From positions 5,769,697 through 5,833,696 of the forward strand of contig JALMQS010000841.1 in assembly GCA_024734495.1 (NCBI GenBank): a stretch of 64,000 bases of DNA. Reading direction: 5' to 3'. Positions 10,898-22,267 of this stretch are shown one piece after another (the stretch's first letter is position 1; each line of letters opens with the position of its first letter). The notes under the pieces were generated by a model, which had not been told where the DNA came from, searched no databases, and was given only the letters and a program-made list of their open reading frames with translations. A program made the translations under genes and the position numbers. The stretch is from Forficula auricularia. Lineage: Eukaryota; Arthropoda; Insecta; Dermaptera; Forficulidae.

Positions 10898-11463
10898 TTA
10901 AACAAAAATTTTCCTTCGTAAACTTCAACAATGGATTCCAGTAGTTTTATAAGATGATTATCATGCAATGGCGAAAAAAGCCATTTTGAGCTATTTTCTA
11001 GTCCAATTAAATATTAAACAGCAATATTTTAAATGAAAATATTTTGTTGACGTAATAGAATACAGCTTCCTCTTTTATTTTCAAATTACCACTTGTTTTT
11101 AGATCAATTAGAACTCGAGTTATAACTAAAAAACTAAAACCTTCTATTTTATCTATGTTTATTATCCCTAATAATCACGAAGTTTTAGTTTTTAGTTATA
11201 ATTTGAGTTCTAATTGAGCTAAAAACAAGTGGTAATTTGAAAATCAAAGAGGAATCTGTTTTCTATTACGTTAACAAAATATTGTTATTTAATATTTAAT
11301 GGGACTCTAAAATAGGTCAAAATGGCTTTTTTCGTCATTTTGACCGATAATATCTCAAAACTCTGACGTGTTGTAAAAATCGGGAAATTGCGATGATAAT
11401 CAGCGTAGAAAAACTCTACTAGAATCCATTGTTAGGTTTACTGGGAGAAATTTTTGTTTAATA
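10898..11463. mobile_element. fold-back element, ~250-bp arms
   Basis: Left-arm landmarks (TTAAACAAAAATTT, CAATGGATTCCAGTAG, AATGGCGAAAAAAGCCATTT, CCACTTGTTTTTAG) recur inverted in the right arm, ending near 11463, with a ~30-bp centre near 11145-11170. No coding potential. It behaves as a palindromic MITE. Confidence 0.75.
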
Positions 11464-12073
11464 GTGTTATTATTAAACATTAAATGTTACATTGCCTCTT
11501 TTCTAGTCAAGCTAAGTTTGACTAGGGGATTAACTTATCCTTAGAGTCAATTTATTGTTGTCAGAATGTGGATACTTTATATTCTAACTTTATTTCATGG
11601 CTAGCTGATGTTGCGTACCTAGTCTTAGCTACCCGACAGTTTGATCAAGAGAGTAGTCTTTAATTTTATTGACTTTTCAATATTTCTTCCTTTTTCATTC
11701 TCATGATATAAAAAATGATCTTATACTAAACTGTACAGTTGAGTGAATAAATTCCTATTTAGAAAATTAACAAATTACTGATAATTAAATAGTGATTGAA
11801 TTGAAATTCCAAAATTCCATCGAGATTTATCTGAAAAGGCTTTTATTTTCCATTTAATGAATTCCCTTCCTTTATTATTTCACTCTCAAAAAAAAAGTAA
11901 TAAACGTGAATTCTACTTTTCATCCTCCCTGTGTGTGTTTGTGAGTTTGATAATAGTTTAAGAGATACTCTTATATTAAGAGGCGGGAGTTCATTCAATA
12001 AGAAATGATTGGATGAAAAGTCAATGAAGTAATATCAGAAGAAAGTATAAAGATGATCAAATAAAAAAAATAA
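11464..12073. other. AT-rich intergenic stretch
   Basis: Nothing recognised. Confidence 0.5.
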
Positions 12074-12283
12074 ATAATTGAAGAGCTTAAGGGGGACAGT
12101 CCGTTCAGTGGAGGAACAACTTTCGCTGAAACGATGTTAGACCATTTGAATACATTGACTGGGAGGCGAGTCCTCCATTCTATGGATTTCCATTTCAAAA
12201 GTGGACCAACTGTTCTTCAGAAATGTCAGCAATTTTATGATTTTAAAATCGTCACCTGGACTCACATCCAAAGAGAAAAATAA
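12074..12283 (+). other. unassigned coding-like segment
   Basis: The + strand is open for 69 codons, with a balanced amino-acid composition (GDSPFSGGTTFAETMLDH and RRVLHSMDFHFKSG), and ends at TAA 12281-12283. There is no ATG at its start; the first in-frame ATG is in AETMLDH. The - strand also has a 67-codon frame across 11995-12198, so the strand is uncertain. I recognise no family. It may be an exon or a transposon gene remnant. Confidence 0.25.
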
Positions 12284-12418
12284 ATATTCTCCTATCTTGG
12301 AGAATTATTTAAGATAAAAATTTAATTAATGAAAAGATTTAAGTATCTTTTTTTGAAGAAAGATAGAATTTTTTCAAAAATCAACCCAGATTAGGTAAAT
12401 AACCATTATAAAATTAAG

Positions 12419-12638
12419 AAGTGAATTTAATTTATTTAGAACGAAATAAAGTTTTAGTAGAATATTTTTACATTGCATATCAGAGGCTTCGACCTCGGAA
12501 TCGAACCCAAGCGCTAACTAGCTCGCAGGGCCGTTAGTGCTTGGGTTCGATTCGAGGGGTCGAAGCCTCTGATATGCATGTAAAAATATTTCTACTAAAA
12601 TCTTTGTTTCGTTCCTAAATAAAATTAAATTCACTTTT
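12419..12638. repeat. fold-back hairpin with B-box-like tRNA sequence
   Basis: The ~100-bp arms pair almost completely. Inner arms are CAGAGGCTTCGACC...TCGAACCC and GGGTTCGA...GGTCGAAGCCTCTG, outer arms AGTGAATTTAATTTA and its inverse. The inner right arm reads GGGTTCGATTC, close to an RNA polymerase III B box. The same outer block (TTTTAGTAGAAATATTTTTA) is found at 55031-55262. Confidence 0.8.
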
Positions 12639-13234
12639 TAATAAAAAAAAATTTAAATTTTTTAGTATTAATTAATTAAATGAAAATGAAAATATGAAAA
12701 AATATGTATTTATTAAAGATGATCAAATAAAAATGAAGAAAATTGAAAATAAAAATATTTATAGAAGAAATCTGAATTAACCAAGTTGGGAGAGGTCAAT
12801 TATATATGTGCGAGTATAAAATGTCCCAATTAATACGAAAGATATATAATTAATTTGACTTATTATGATTCTCGGGAAGAGAAAATAATAAATCCAAATT
12901 TAAACACTGAAAATGAGCACAGAGCCTTCAAAACTAGAGTCTCTAACAAATAAAATGATATAAAATTTTTATTAATCTTTTATAAAACAATAACAGGTTT
13001 ATTTTCACCCAAAAGTTTCGGGAGAATTTCTTCCTTTTTCAATGGTAAAATTTTTAAAATAGAAAAAAACAGTTGCTTCCTCTAAAATTCAGAAATCAAC
13101 ACTAATGTATATTATAATATTATAAGTACGCATATCTATTCATTTATACTTACATATATAAGTGTATGTTTATCAAGTATGGTGTTTGTACAGACGAGTT
13201 GAAATAAATAATATAATAATCCCTTCTACAGTTC
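12639..13234. other. AT-rich spacer
   Basis: No gene or repeat recognised. Confidence 0.5.
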
Positions 13235-13531
13235 TATTTTGTAGAAACACCCAACACCACTTTGCTGTCAAATTGGATAAGAATCGAATTAACACTTTCG
13301 CCAAATCATTTAACCCTATGACTTCTAGAGACTGAAATTCCACCGTCTTCTTTGGCACTTATAGTCTTCAGCTGTTTAAGACCTGCATCCACAGATACCT
13401 CCGACTCCCATCCAGCCGATCAGATTTCTTCCTATCCTTTTTTTACGATGGAAGAGGCAATCATCGAATACTTTAAGAGCTGCACGTTCTTGGTGTAACT
13501 CATTCTCGCATCAAAATTATTAAAAAAAAAG
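13235..13531 (+). pseudogene. LINE 3' end, degenerate copy
   Basis: It is co-linear with the last ~290 bp of the LINE at 25960-27267: shared blocks include TTCTAGAGACTG/TCTAGAGACTGGAA, GCATCCACAGATACC and TCTTGGTG, and it ends ATTATTAAAAAAAAAG. It has multiple stops and is 5'-truncated. Confidence 0.75.
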
Positions 13532-14208
13532 AAACTTTTTAATTTATTCTTAAAAATCTACAATTCTGTAAAAAAAATTGAGAAATTTTTTTACATTAGG
13601 CATTAAAAATATGAATTTGGTCAGCAATTTTTGTAAATTTGTTTATACCGAATTACATGGACTGTAGTATGTACATATACTTCGGCTAAATGAATTTAAT
13701 ATCGATTTGCTAAGTTTCTGTTCAACTCATTGATAGTCAAAAGATCTTGATAAAAGTTAATATTGAAAATGTCAGAGGATGACACAATTCTAATTCAATT
13801 TCTATTATCAATTGCTCGAAGGTAGATATTTATTCCCTTGTCAAAATTGATTTCTAACAAACATTCTCTTTATGGAATTGATAAAAAATATCTTTTGAAC
13901 TATCCATTAAAATCAGCAATTATTAGTTATTTCTCTTTCTCGAACCAATATTCAAAAGCCATTATCTCCATTTACTAATGGAACATAAAGAAAATGGTTC
14001 ATATATATATTATTTATCCTTCTTTTTTCCCTTTATTCTCTTTATTATCAAATACGAATGATAAAAATGGAGTAATGAATATGAGAAAATCAAAGTACTT
14101 ATAAACGTATTAAACGTAAAAACGTATTACCTAAACCGAGATTGAAGCAGAGGTATGAATTTTTAATAATAAATTCTTTTAAATATCCATATTAAATTTA
14201 TTTCTATA
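13532..14208. other. AT-rich spacer
   Basis: No feature recognised. Confidence 0.5.
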
Positions 14209-14320
14209 CTAGATGCTACTGGCGTGCCTTCGGAAGGCCCTCTGCACCTAGGACCTTCGGCCAGGTTGCCCTGGCGGGCAGCGTCTCGAGAGTGCCAAAA
14301 GTTAATTTACAATTTATTAT
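14209..14320 (-). mobile_element. Helitron-like terminus with GC hairpins
   Basis: On the - strand a GCCTTCCGAAGGC hairpin is followed by ACGCCAGTAGCATCTAG and TA, parallel to the end at 4868. A second GC hairpin (CCTTCGG/CCAGG) lies at about 14254-14276. No rolling-circle gene nearby. Confidence 0.4.
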
Positions 14321-14684
14321 CATGTGCTTATTTTAAAATGGAGTTTGTCATTTAAAATAATAAGATTATAATTTTGTTACAAAACCCAGGATAGCCAACA
14401 CTGGGGGTGTATCCAGTGTTGGCAACACTGGAATTTTTCCCTCTAAGAGAGATGTCAAAAGCTCTGGTTAATAAATACATGCTATTTATTTAAAGAAATA
14501 ATGTTAGTCCAAATTTAACAATTTAATAATTAATAAATAAAAATAATTTAATCCGTTCTTATTTTGCTTTATTAATTTACAATATTAAAAATAAATGGCA
14601 AATTTAAAAAAAGCTCTCCTAACGCCATCCCTCGGCCTTTTAAAATGGACACACAAACATGTGAACATTCAGATTTTTAATATA

Positions 14685-15376
14685 CGAGGATAAGTCAAAA
14701 ATTACTTACACTTTTCGTTCTATAACTTTATTGAACTAAGATAGGTGTACAACAGATTCATTATTTTTCGATATAGTCTCCACCTTTAGCAATGCATTTG
14801 GTCCAGCGAGCCACAAGCTTCCGGATGCCTTCCTGGTAGAAGGTTTTCGGTTGGTCATGAAGCCACTTTTGCACCGCATGGTTTGCATCGTCGTGGATAA
14901 TGTGATAGGCAGAACCGTGACTAATGTTTAAAGAAGATGCTACCTTATCTATGGTAACTCGCCTATCTGCTGTAATCATCTCTTGAGCTTACTGAATGTT
15001 TTCAGTGGTCGAAGTTGACGGTCGCCCAGCTCCTTCTTTTCGTGTTACGCTAGTTCGACCACTTTTAAACATTCGGATCCATAAAAAAACGCTTTTACGA
15101 AATAAAGCACTTTCTCCGGGGAATTTCAGAACCTTTCACACCCTCTGAACACAAAAATCTGACCACTCCTCGTTGCTCCTCTTTGGTGCAATCTGATAGA
15201 GGAGGTGACATATGCTTATGCTGTTGTAGCTAGAAGACAACTGACCCAATCGTGATTAAATTCCGCACACGTGACCACAGACGTGCTAACTCAACCCATG
15301 CGCATGCAGCCGCCTCCTATCTTAGTTTAATAAAGTTGTAGAACGAAAAGTGTAGGTAATTTTTGACTTATCCTCG
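14685..15376 (-). mobile_element. internally deleted mariner element
   Basis: The two ends form 60-plus-bp inverted repeats starting CGAGGATAAGTCAAAAATTA, with TA on both outer sides (14683-14684, 15377-15378). At 692 bp it is about half the length of a full mariner. Terminal repeats are nearly identical, so the copy is probably not very old. Confidence 0.9.
14761..15211 (-). pseudogene. mariner transposase, N-terminus joined to C-terminus by deletion
   Basis: From ATG at 15211 the - strand reads the mariner N-terminus (MSPPLSDCTKEEQRGVVRF), then, after frame changes, the helix-turn-helix region (VTIDKVASSLNISHGSAYHI), and immediately the C-terminal end (KTFYQEGIRKLVARWTKCI ... DYIEK, stop at 14761). 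The whole D,D34D catalytic core between these is gone. It can bind DNA at best in part, and cannot catalyse transposition. A full-length mariner transposase is about 345 residues. Confidence 0.9.
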
Positions 15377-15586
15377 TATGTAGGATTTTAAGCCCGAACA
15401 CTGCTTTGAGAATCATGCTGTTTTTGAAACTACATTCTTAAATAATTAAAATATAATTGTTCAGGTCGGTGAAAATTAAATGAGTTTCGATATTCAACTT
15501 TAATGTTGACATTTTCAACGGAAGAAACTCGTCTAGAAAACTAGTAAGTGTAACAATACGAAAAGGATGATGGTGTACTTAGTTAC

Positions 15587-15669
15587 CTTGTTGGGGTTTA
15601 TTCTTTGCAAAGTTCTTCCGCTCATGTTTCTGAATAGGGCGGAAAGACTTGTGGACAAAGGAACAAATC
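15587..15669 (-). CDS. candidate internal coding exon, unrecognised gene
   Basis: On the - strand CTAACAG ends just before 15669 and CAACAAG|GTAACTAAG follows 15587, a good acceptor and donor. The 83-nt interval is open in one frame only (entering with one base completing a codon): ICSFVHKSFRPIQKHERKNF and AKNKPQQ. GC content is above that of its surroundings. No partner exon is certain and the family is unknown; it could belong to the same - strand transcription unit as the exons at 31-38 kb, but nothing links them. Confidence 0.35.
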
Positions 15670-17205
15670 CTGTTAGTTAATTAGAAGATATCAAAGAATT
15701 ACATTAAGAAGAATTGTTATTTATTTGCTTTACAGAGCAGCTTATTTAACCCACAGGGAGAGAGATGGCTTTGTTACTGTAAAATGTATTATATAAATCC
15801 TCTTTTCTCTACGCATAAGTCATACTTTAAGTCATAAATTGTTGAATTTTATATGTCATATGTACATAAATACGAATAGAAGACAATATTTTATTAAAAG
15901 TAACGTTAAAATTTAATGGCCAGTGAGTTTAGCACAATCAGTTTGATTTTGTCACAAAAAATAAACTAATTTTTCAAAATTGTCTTTGCTAGTATCAGTA
16001 TAGTACTAAACGTAGTTTTTCCTAAGTTTTCATATCACTATAAGGTTTTGTGAATAGTGAAATAAAAATGTTACGCGCATGTGTGTTTTTGTAAATTGAC
16101 ACTAATATTATGAAAATGAAAAGTATTAATCTTAGCTTGTTTTTGACGATTTCACTCTAAAATTATTTAGTAGATTGTGCAAAATTTTTATTGGTACATA
16201 ATCTTTTAAATAACATTAAAATTATCACACTTTATCAAAACAAGTAAGAGTAGTGATGATAAAAGTAAATTATCAAAATAATTTTCACTTCGATTAAATT
16301 AGGGACTAAAAATTAGAAAATCTATTAAAGACTTAAAACACTGCAATATAATATATAAATAAGAATTCTAAACCTCAACTAAATTTTGTATGAAAATAAT
16401 TTGTGGACGTGGTCTATGACCGGGGATAGTGCTATGACTTCAACGCGTCATTTTTTTGTTTCGTTTTTACGTTACAATTTTTCATGTTACTTTTTCTGAG
16501 TAATTTTTAAAGTTAAAAAGAAGAAAAGAAAGGAAAATGGTGGGATTGATTGGTTTGTGTCAATTAATTAAATAAATAATTAAATTCTTTATGGATCCCA
16601 CCCAATAACTGACACTCCTTACTCTTATTTCCTTTATGTCTTCTAATCTTTCTCTACTTTTTTTTCTCTCTTCTTCCCCATAAAATTTGTGTATTGGTGA
16701 ACTCTTTTGCCAAATTTGTAAAATATTGTTGCTAAATTATGTATAAACACTAGGTGGGACCTAAGGTCCTATGTTTGTATACTTTGTTAAATAAATAAAT
16801 AAATAAATACGGATTATTATATTTTTCATGATTTTTTTCGTTTGTTTTTGTTTTGTTTTCAGATTCAATCCTGTAATGAACAAAGTATTCTAAATACAAG
16901 TAAATGAATAGTAATAAAGATTTTTTAAATTTAGTAAGTAATTATATTTAGAAAAATTTAATTTACTCATAATTAATAATAATAAGACCATAAAGTACAA
17001 AATATGCGAATTTTCGCGTCAGTTTTCAGAATCAAAATCTCTACCGGTGAAAAGTGTGATGATTATTTGAAAATTTCAAAAACATCACCAAAGTTTATTC
17101 TAGTAAATTTTTAAGCTATTAATAAAATATAAATATGTAGACTAGATTTAAAAAATAATTTTATATTTTTAATTGCTTATTATTAAAGTCATTCTCTAAA
17201 GCAAT
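15670..17205. other. AT-rich intergenic or intronic stretch
   Basis: A polypyrimidine tract and CAG at about 16835-16861 could be an acceptor but only a 12-codon open stretch follows. Nothing else recognised. Confidence 0.4.
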
Positions 17206-18052
17206 TCGCCCCATAGACCAGATAAGCTGACGTGTTATGATGTGGCCATCCACTTGACTTTACCATACAACCTGGCCCCTCACTTATATTTAATATTTAA
17301 TAAAATTATTTATAATCATGTAGGGGAGGGAGTTTTTGCATTTTTAGATTAATCTGGGCCCACTGATTATGTATACAAAATTTGGTTGAGTTTGTTAAAT
17401 AGCCAAGATTTTCATTTTTTTACCCCCCCCCCCATTTTGGGCGCTTAGTTTTGCATTTTTAGACTTCTGGAGTCCCATTGATCATGTTCACAATATTTGG
17501 TTGAGTTTGATACAAGAGCCTAGATTTTCATTTTTTGACCCTACGCTCCCGTCCCCCCATTTTGGGCGGTTGTTTTTTGCATTTTTAGACTTCTGGGGTC
17601 CCACTGATTATGTATACAAAATTTGGTTGAGTTTGCTCAAATGGCCTAGATTTTTAATTTTTAACCCCCCCCTTCACCCCCTTAATTTTGGGTCGATCTG
17701 CACCAAAATCTAATCAGCTCTTAGTCTCAATGGACCAAAACTACGTGTGAAATTTGGTTTTGATATTCCCACTAGTTTTTGAGCTAGCTCGTCCACAAAA
17801 TTTGGTAACGCACAGACTAACAGACAAAAAGACATTTTGACAAAAAAATTATTATCTCGAAAAATATAATTTTTTCGATGTTCACTTATTTGGACTTTTT
17901 TGTAGAGCGAAATGCCATGGTTTCCCTCAATTTTTTAAATCAAAATAGTTTAAGCAGTTTTTGAGATATTTCGAAAAAAGGAAGGAAGAAAACACTTTTT
18001 TAATGCACGATTACAATACTTGACCATACCATGTATGGTAAAGTAAAAATAC
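17206..18052 (+). mobile_element. dispersed C-rich repeat, fullest copy
   Basis: It contains three tandem-like ~120-bp sub-repeats beginning near GGGCCCACTGATTATGTATA / AGTCCCATTGATCATG / GGTCCCACTGATTATGTATA (about 17356, 17472, 17597), each followed by a C-run. TTTACCATAC near 17264 and GTATGGTAAAGT near 18034 form an inverted end pair. The ~75-residue + strand frame here is a by-product of the repeat. Confidence 0.6.
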
Positions 18053-18230
18053 AAGTGATCAGATACATGATACAGGAAATATTTGGAGGTTGACAACATA
18101 ACTAACTTAGCAATAATAATAATAAAAGAATAAAAAAATTCTCTTAAATCCTTTAAGATTTATTGACTCCAAATTCTTAATATCTTTAATGCTATTTGGA
18201 TATGTAGATCTTTTTTTCCATTTGTTGCAG

Positions 18231-18310
18231 GTTGGCAGTTAGAAACATATGACCGACTGATTTACATTTTAAAACGATACTCTACAAGAGATCCCTTTGC
18301 ATCTCATTAA
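18231..18310 (+). CDS. candidate terminal coding exon, unrecognised
   Basis: TTTTTTTCCATTTGTTGCAG ends at 18230, a strong acceptor. The following sequence is open in one frame (two bases completing a codon, then WQLETYDRLIYILKRYSTRD and PFASH) to TAA at 18308-18310. The peptide is not repetitive elsewhere in the window. Upstream exons are not identified. It may equally be chance. Confidence 0.25.
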
Positions 18311-18962
18311 ACTTTTTCATTCATATCACCAAATGTAAAATATTAGCAAAATCCAGTAGATCAAAAATAACGAGCTACATAGTTTTTAAATCTAAACATT
18401 AAGGAAAGCGTATAAGACTTAGTCTTGAAAAAGTTTTAATTTTAAATAATATTCTCAAGATGGAATTTTTAAATTGTCCAAAACACAAAGATTTTCATAG
18501 TTTTCCTTAATAAGAGTTAAAAAAGAAATTAATGAAGAATAAATGATTCATAATGATTATTTTGAGATTTTTGAAGTGAAACTTCTTTAGCGACGTTTCT
18601 GTTTTGAAATTTTTGTTACAATAAAGATGGCTGACCCAATGGAGGGGAAATAAGAGAGCGAGAGAGAGAGAAAGGAAGAATGTGTTTGTAATATTGATAA
18701 TTAGAGATAAAAATATTTAAATCCAATATCCTGAATAAAAAAAACTAAAAAAAAATTGCCATTTTAATCATAAAGTATTTATTGATTTATTTTGATTAAT
18801 TTTTTAAATAATGATAATTGTATAAAGAATTTGATTTTCAATATTTGATATATTCAACAAAATAATTGAATTACACAATTATTAATAATAGCCAGTATTT
18901 ATGGAGTGTGATTTTTTGAGGGGGTAAACCTTTTGGTCGTATTATATACAAATAATAAATAA
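18311..18962. other. AT-rich spacer
   Basis: A short GAGAGA run lies near 18655-18675. Nothing else recognised. Confidence 0.5.
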
Positions 18963-19945
18963 AAGATTAACGTGTTTTTTGGACAATTTCTTTTATTAAT
19001 GTTAAATATCAATTTTCGTACGATGTTTCGTCCTTTTTCAGGACTTTTTTAAGTACTCAATTACTTAAAACATTAATCGTTGAGAATATAGTGAAACCAT
19101 CGAGACAATAAATAGTGTATTCATAATATTCATCCTACAATAAGTTAACAACAAATTTTCAAAAAACAATCTTAAGCTAGTTCTCTTACAAATGAAAAAA
19201 TTCAAGAAGTCTTCGAATCTTGGAATATAAGTCATAAAAAACATAATAAACATACTGTTAAAATTTGAAGATGATTTACCACACCAAACATGAAATGATT
19301 GCAATTAAAAATAACATTTTTTACATATGGTAGATTGGGAAAGGGTGGGGAAAATCATCATTATTTTATTTTCTTTCATTGAAGGATTTTCACCAACTTG
19401 ATGAAAAACTAATATTTGTTAGAATAATATATTCGGAGTAACTTAAAAAAAATTGAAATTATTTACCCTAGTAGTTTTGATTAAAAAAAAATATTTGGGC
19501 AATTATTTTTAGTGGAGGGGATATCATATCAATGGCTTGGAAACGATCGATTCATAAAAAGAGAATATAGTAGTGTAAAAAGTATAGTCACGTTAAAAAA
19601 ACATAACCTAAATTTTTAGCACCGTTCATATTTATAGAGTGCTTACGAGGCTAAAACTTTTTGTGTGGATTGTCGCGAAAGAACTACCTAAAATCATAAA
19701 GAAATTTTTTTTTAGAAAAAATAAATTTTCTCTATGATTTAAGATTGTTTTTTGAAAATTGGTTGTTAGCTTATTATAGGATGAATATTATGAATACACT
19801 CTTTATTGTCTCGATGGTTTCACTATTTTATCAACGATTAATGTTTTAAGTAATTGAGTACTTGGAAAAAGTCCTGAAAAAGGACGAAACGTCCTATGGA
19901 AATTTATATTTAACATTAATAAAAAATTGTCAAAAAAACGGATGA
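18963..19945. mobile_element. inverted-repeat element with GGACGAAAC hairpin in each arm
   Basis: The arms 18963-19190 and 19717-19945 are inverted copies. In each, GTCCTGAAAAAGGACGAAAC forms a 4-bp GTCC/GGAC hairpin followed by GAAAC, then TTTAACATTAATAAA. The layout parallels the hammerhead-bearing inverted repeats, but the CTGATGA box is absent (CTGAAAA). The ~525-bp centre has no gene. Confidence 0.65.
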
Positions 19946-20320
19946 ATATTTTATTTATTATTAAAATGGACATGAACCAACTAAATTTATACAAATAACA
20001 TCTACGGCTACAGAAGTTTCACTTCCCTCGTGAGCTTATGTGGCTCACAGATTTTTTATTTGTTTATATGGATACAATTAAGTCAATTTGTAGTGCAATT
20101 AAATAATTAATTAAATTTATCCGTGACATTTCTGTTTCCTATTCCTAAGAATTAAAATCTAGTCAGCAACAAGAAAAAGTAATTTAATTTAAACTTTTTA
20201 ATTGTCTAGAGCTAAAGTAGTGCGAATGGGAAGGTTGTAGAAAAGAAAGAGAAGAGAATAAGTAACATTGTAAAAAGAAAAAATTTCTCTTGGACATTTG
20301 GCCTTTCTGTTTAACACCAG
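19946..20320. other. AT-rich spacer
   Basis: Nothing recognised. Confidence 0.5.
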
Positions 20321-20520
20321 ACGAATTCCTTGGTGGGTCTGCTTTCTTGACCAGACTCGGTGACGCCTCCACTGAAGACCTGTCCAGACTTCCCACGGAA
20401 ATGGCCCTCGAGCAAGAACACCCAGCCACGCTTACCCTTTCTGCGGCCCGCTTTCCTCCGACGGGTTAACACACATACCATCCACCTCGGAAGAATTTCA
20501 ATGAAACCACCTCCAGAGTA
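20321..20520. other. GC/CpG-rich island with exon-like signals on both strands
   Basis: The + strand has an acceptor-like TTTCTGTTTAACACCAG before 20321 and a 48-codon open frame (EFLGGSAFLTRLGDASTEDL and RLPTEMALEQEHPATLTLSA) to TAA at 20467-20469. The - strand has a better donor, AAAGG|GTAAGCG at 20435/20436, after a short frame beginning MVCVLTRRRKAGRRK. One of these is probably an exon, since the island stands out in AT-rich DNA. I cannot decide the strand or name a family. Confidence 0.35.
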
Positions 20521-20999
20521 TTCTTTCTTTCTTTAAGAGACCGTTCACGTGAATGAGAGAGAACTGAACAGAAACGATGGTCAAGTAAATGACATACTTT
20601 TTTCTCTCTGACACCCCGGCCCTGTTTCACGAGAAAACCTGTCCGACAACGACCAGGGTCAGTTTCTTGAAAAGTGATATCTGCACTTGTTTTCCGAATA
20701 TTCTTTTAACAAATTTTATTTCAGTGCAAATGTTTATTCGTTATGCCAATAAGTGAGAGTATAATTATAAAATAAATATATAAAAAATTCACCAGTCACT
20801 TCACTGGAAGACATTCATTTTCATTTAAAATATTAACCATACCTATATTTAACCTGATGGAAAAATAAGGATTTTTTTTAAATGTGAATTAAATTCGCTT
20901 TCAATTTTTCTGACGATTATAACATAAATATACCAATTTATTATTAAAAAGTTATCAATCTCTAATAGAGACTTCAAAATCGAAGTTTTTTTTCTATAT
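20521..20999. other. spacer
   Basis: A CACGTG E-box lies at about 20546. The remaining sequence shows no supported feature. Confidence 0.4.
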
Positions 21000-21700
21000 C
21001 TGCAATGTGCATGTTTACTGAGAGAGGAACAAAATCGCAATTTTTCCTTTACCATTCAGGGTTTGGTCAAGTATGCATGCAAAAACTGTTTTTTTTTTTG
21101 CATCTTTTTTTCGAAATATCTTAAAAATGGCTGAAACTATTTTGATTAAAAAAATTGAACGAAACCATGGTATTTCGGTCTACAAAAAAGCCCTAATAAG
21201 TAAACATCGAAAAAATTATATTTTTGAGATATTAATTATTTTGTCTGTTAATCTGTGAGATACCAACTTTTTGTGGACAAGCTAGCTCCAAAACTAGTGT
21301 GAATATCAAAACCAAATTTCACAAGTAGTTTTGGTGCATTGAGCTAAGAGCTGATTAGATTTTGGTGCATATCGACCTATAATTAAGGGGTCAGGGGTTA
21401 AAATGTGAAATTATAATATTTTCAAACTAAAAAACAAGAAAAATGAAATATACTATAAAATGAACCTATAGTAATGAATATTTTTTTTTGGGGGGGCCAA
21501 GGGGGGTAAAAAAATTAAAATATTGGTCCTTCTACCAAACTCAACCAAATTTTATATACATAATCAGTGGGACCCCAGAAGTCTAAAAATTCAAAAACTA
21601 ACCTCCCGAAATGGAGAGGGGGAGGAGGTCAAAAAATGAAAATCTAGGCCCTTGTACCAAACTCAACCAGAAGTGTATGGTAAAGTCAAATGGATGGCCA
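21000..21700 (-). mobile_element. dispersed C-rich repeat, inverted copy
   Basis: It is the inverse of the 17206-18052 type (GGACAAGCTAGCTC at about 21277, GGACCCCAGAAGTCTAAAAA inverted near 21570, and GTATGGTAAAGTCAAATGGA near 21676). Confidence 0.7.
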
Positions 21701-21769
21701 TATCAGAAAGTTTATTACAGAAAAGAAAATTTATTTTGTCCTAGAATTGTTTTTTTTTTTTTTTGCAGG

Positions 21770-22267
21770 ATTATAGATAGATATGGGGAAACAATAATAG
21801 AAGAATTTCAAATGCTTATTGTAACAAAACTATATTCTACAGGCTATTGCTAATGTTATTGGTAGTTAGACTATGAACCAATGTGAACCTACAGGCTCTT
21901 TGAGTACTATTTATAATCAATTCCGAGCTTTGGTCGATCACTATGGAGAGTATTTACTTAATACTAATTTCCCTATGCAAAGGGCTCACAGGAGTGATTT
22001 CATTTCCTACTCTGAATTAAAGGTAACCTTTGTCAGATGTGAAATTGCTTTGACTCAAACGGGATTCGATCACGATTGAAAGTCAATCAGTCTAGCGAGT
22101 CTAGGGACTATTCTCGGGACAATATCACTGTAAATTGTAGAATCATTCTATTTAAAGAGATGTTTACAGGAATACCTCACAATTTTGTCCCAAAATTCGA
22201 CTTTTCTGAAACAATCATTCGATTAAAATCGTTATATGTTTTTAATGGTTTTGGAGAAAAGGAATAA
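21770..22267 (+). pseudogene. unassigned coding-like region, three end-to-end open frames
   Basis: After an acceptor-like poly-T/GCAG (ends 21769), three + strand frames follow one another: 21770-21853 (IIDRYGETIIEEFQMLIVTK), 21873-22079 (STIYNQFRALVDHYGEYLLN, with AAAG|GTAACC inside) and 22076-22267 (FKEMFTGIPHNFVPKFDFSE). Consecutive protein-like frames are unusual in this AT-rich DNA. They may be a decayed transposon or virus-derived gene, or exons. No family recognised. Confidence 0.3.

Noticed and set aside
17501..17713. 70-codon frame with PPLP-type composition
   Set aside because: Lies in the sub-repeats of the dispersed C-rich element; the same peptide pattern recurs wherever the repeat does.
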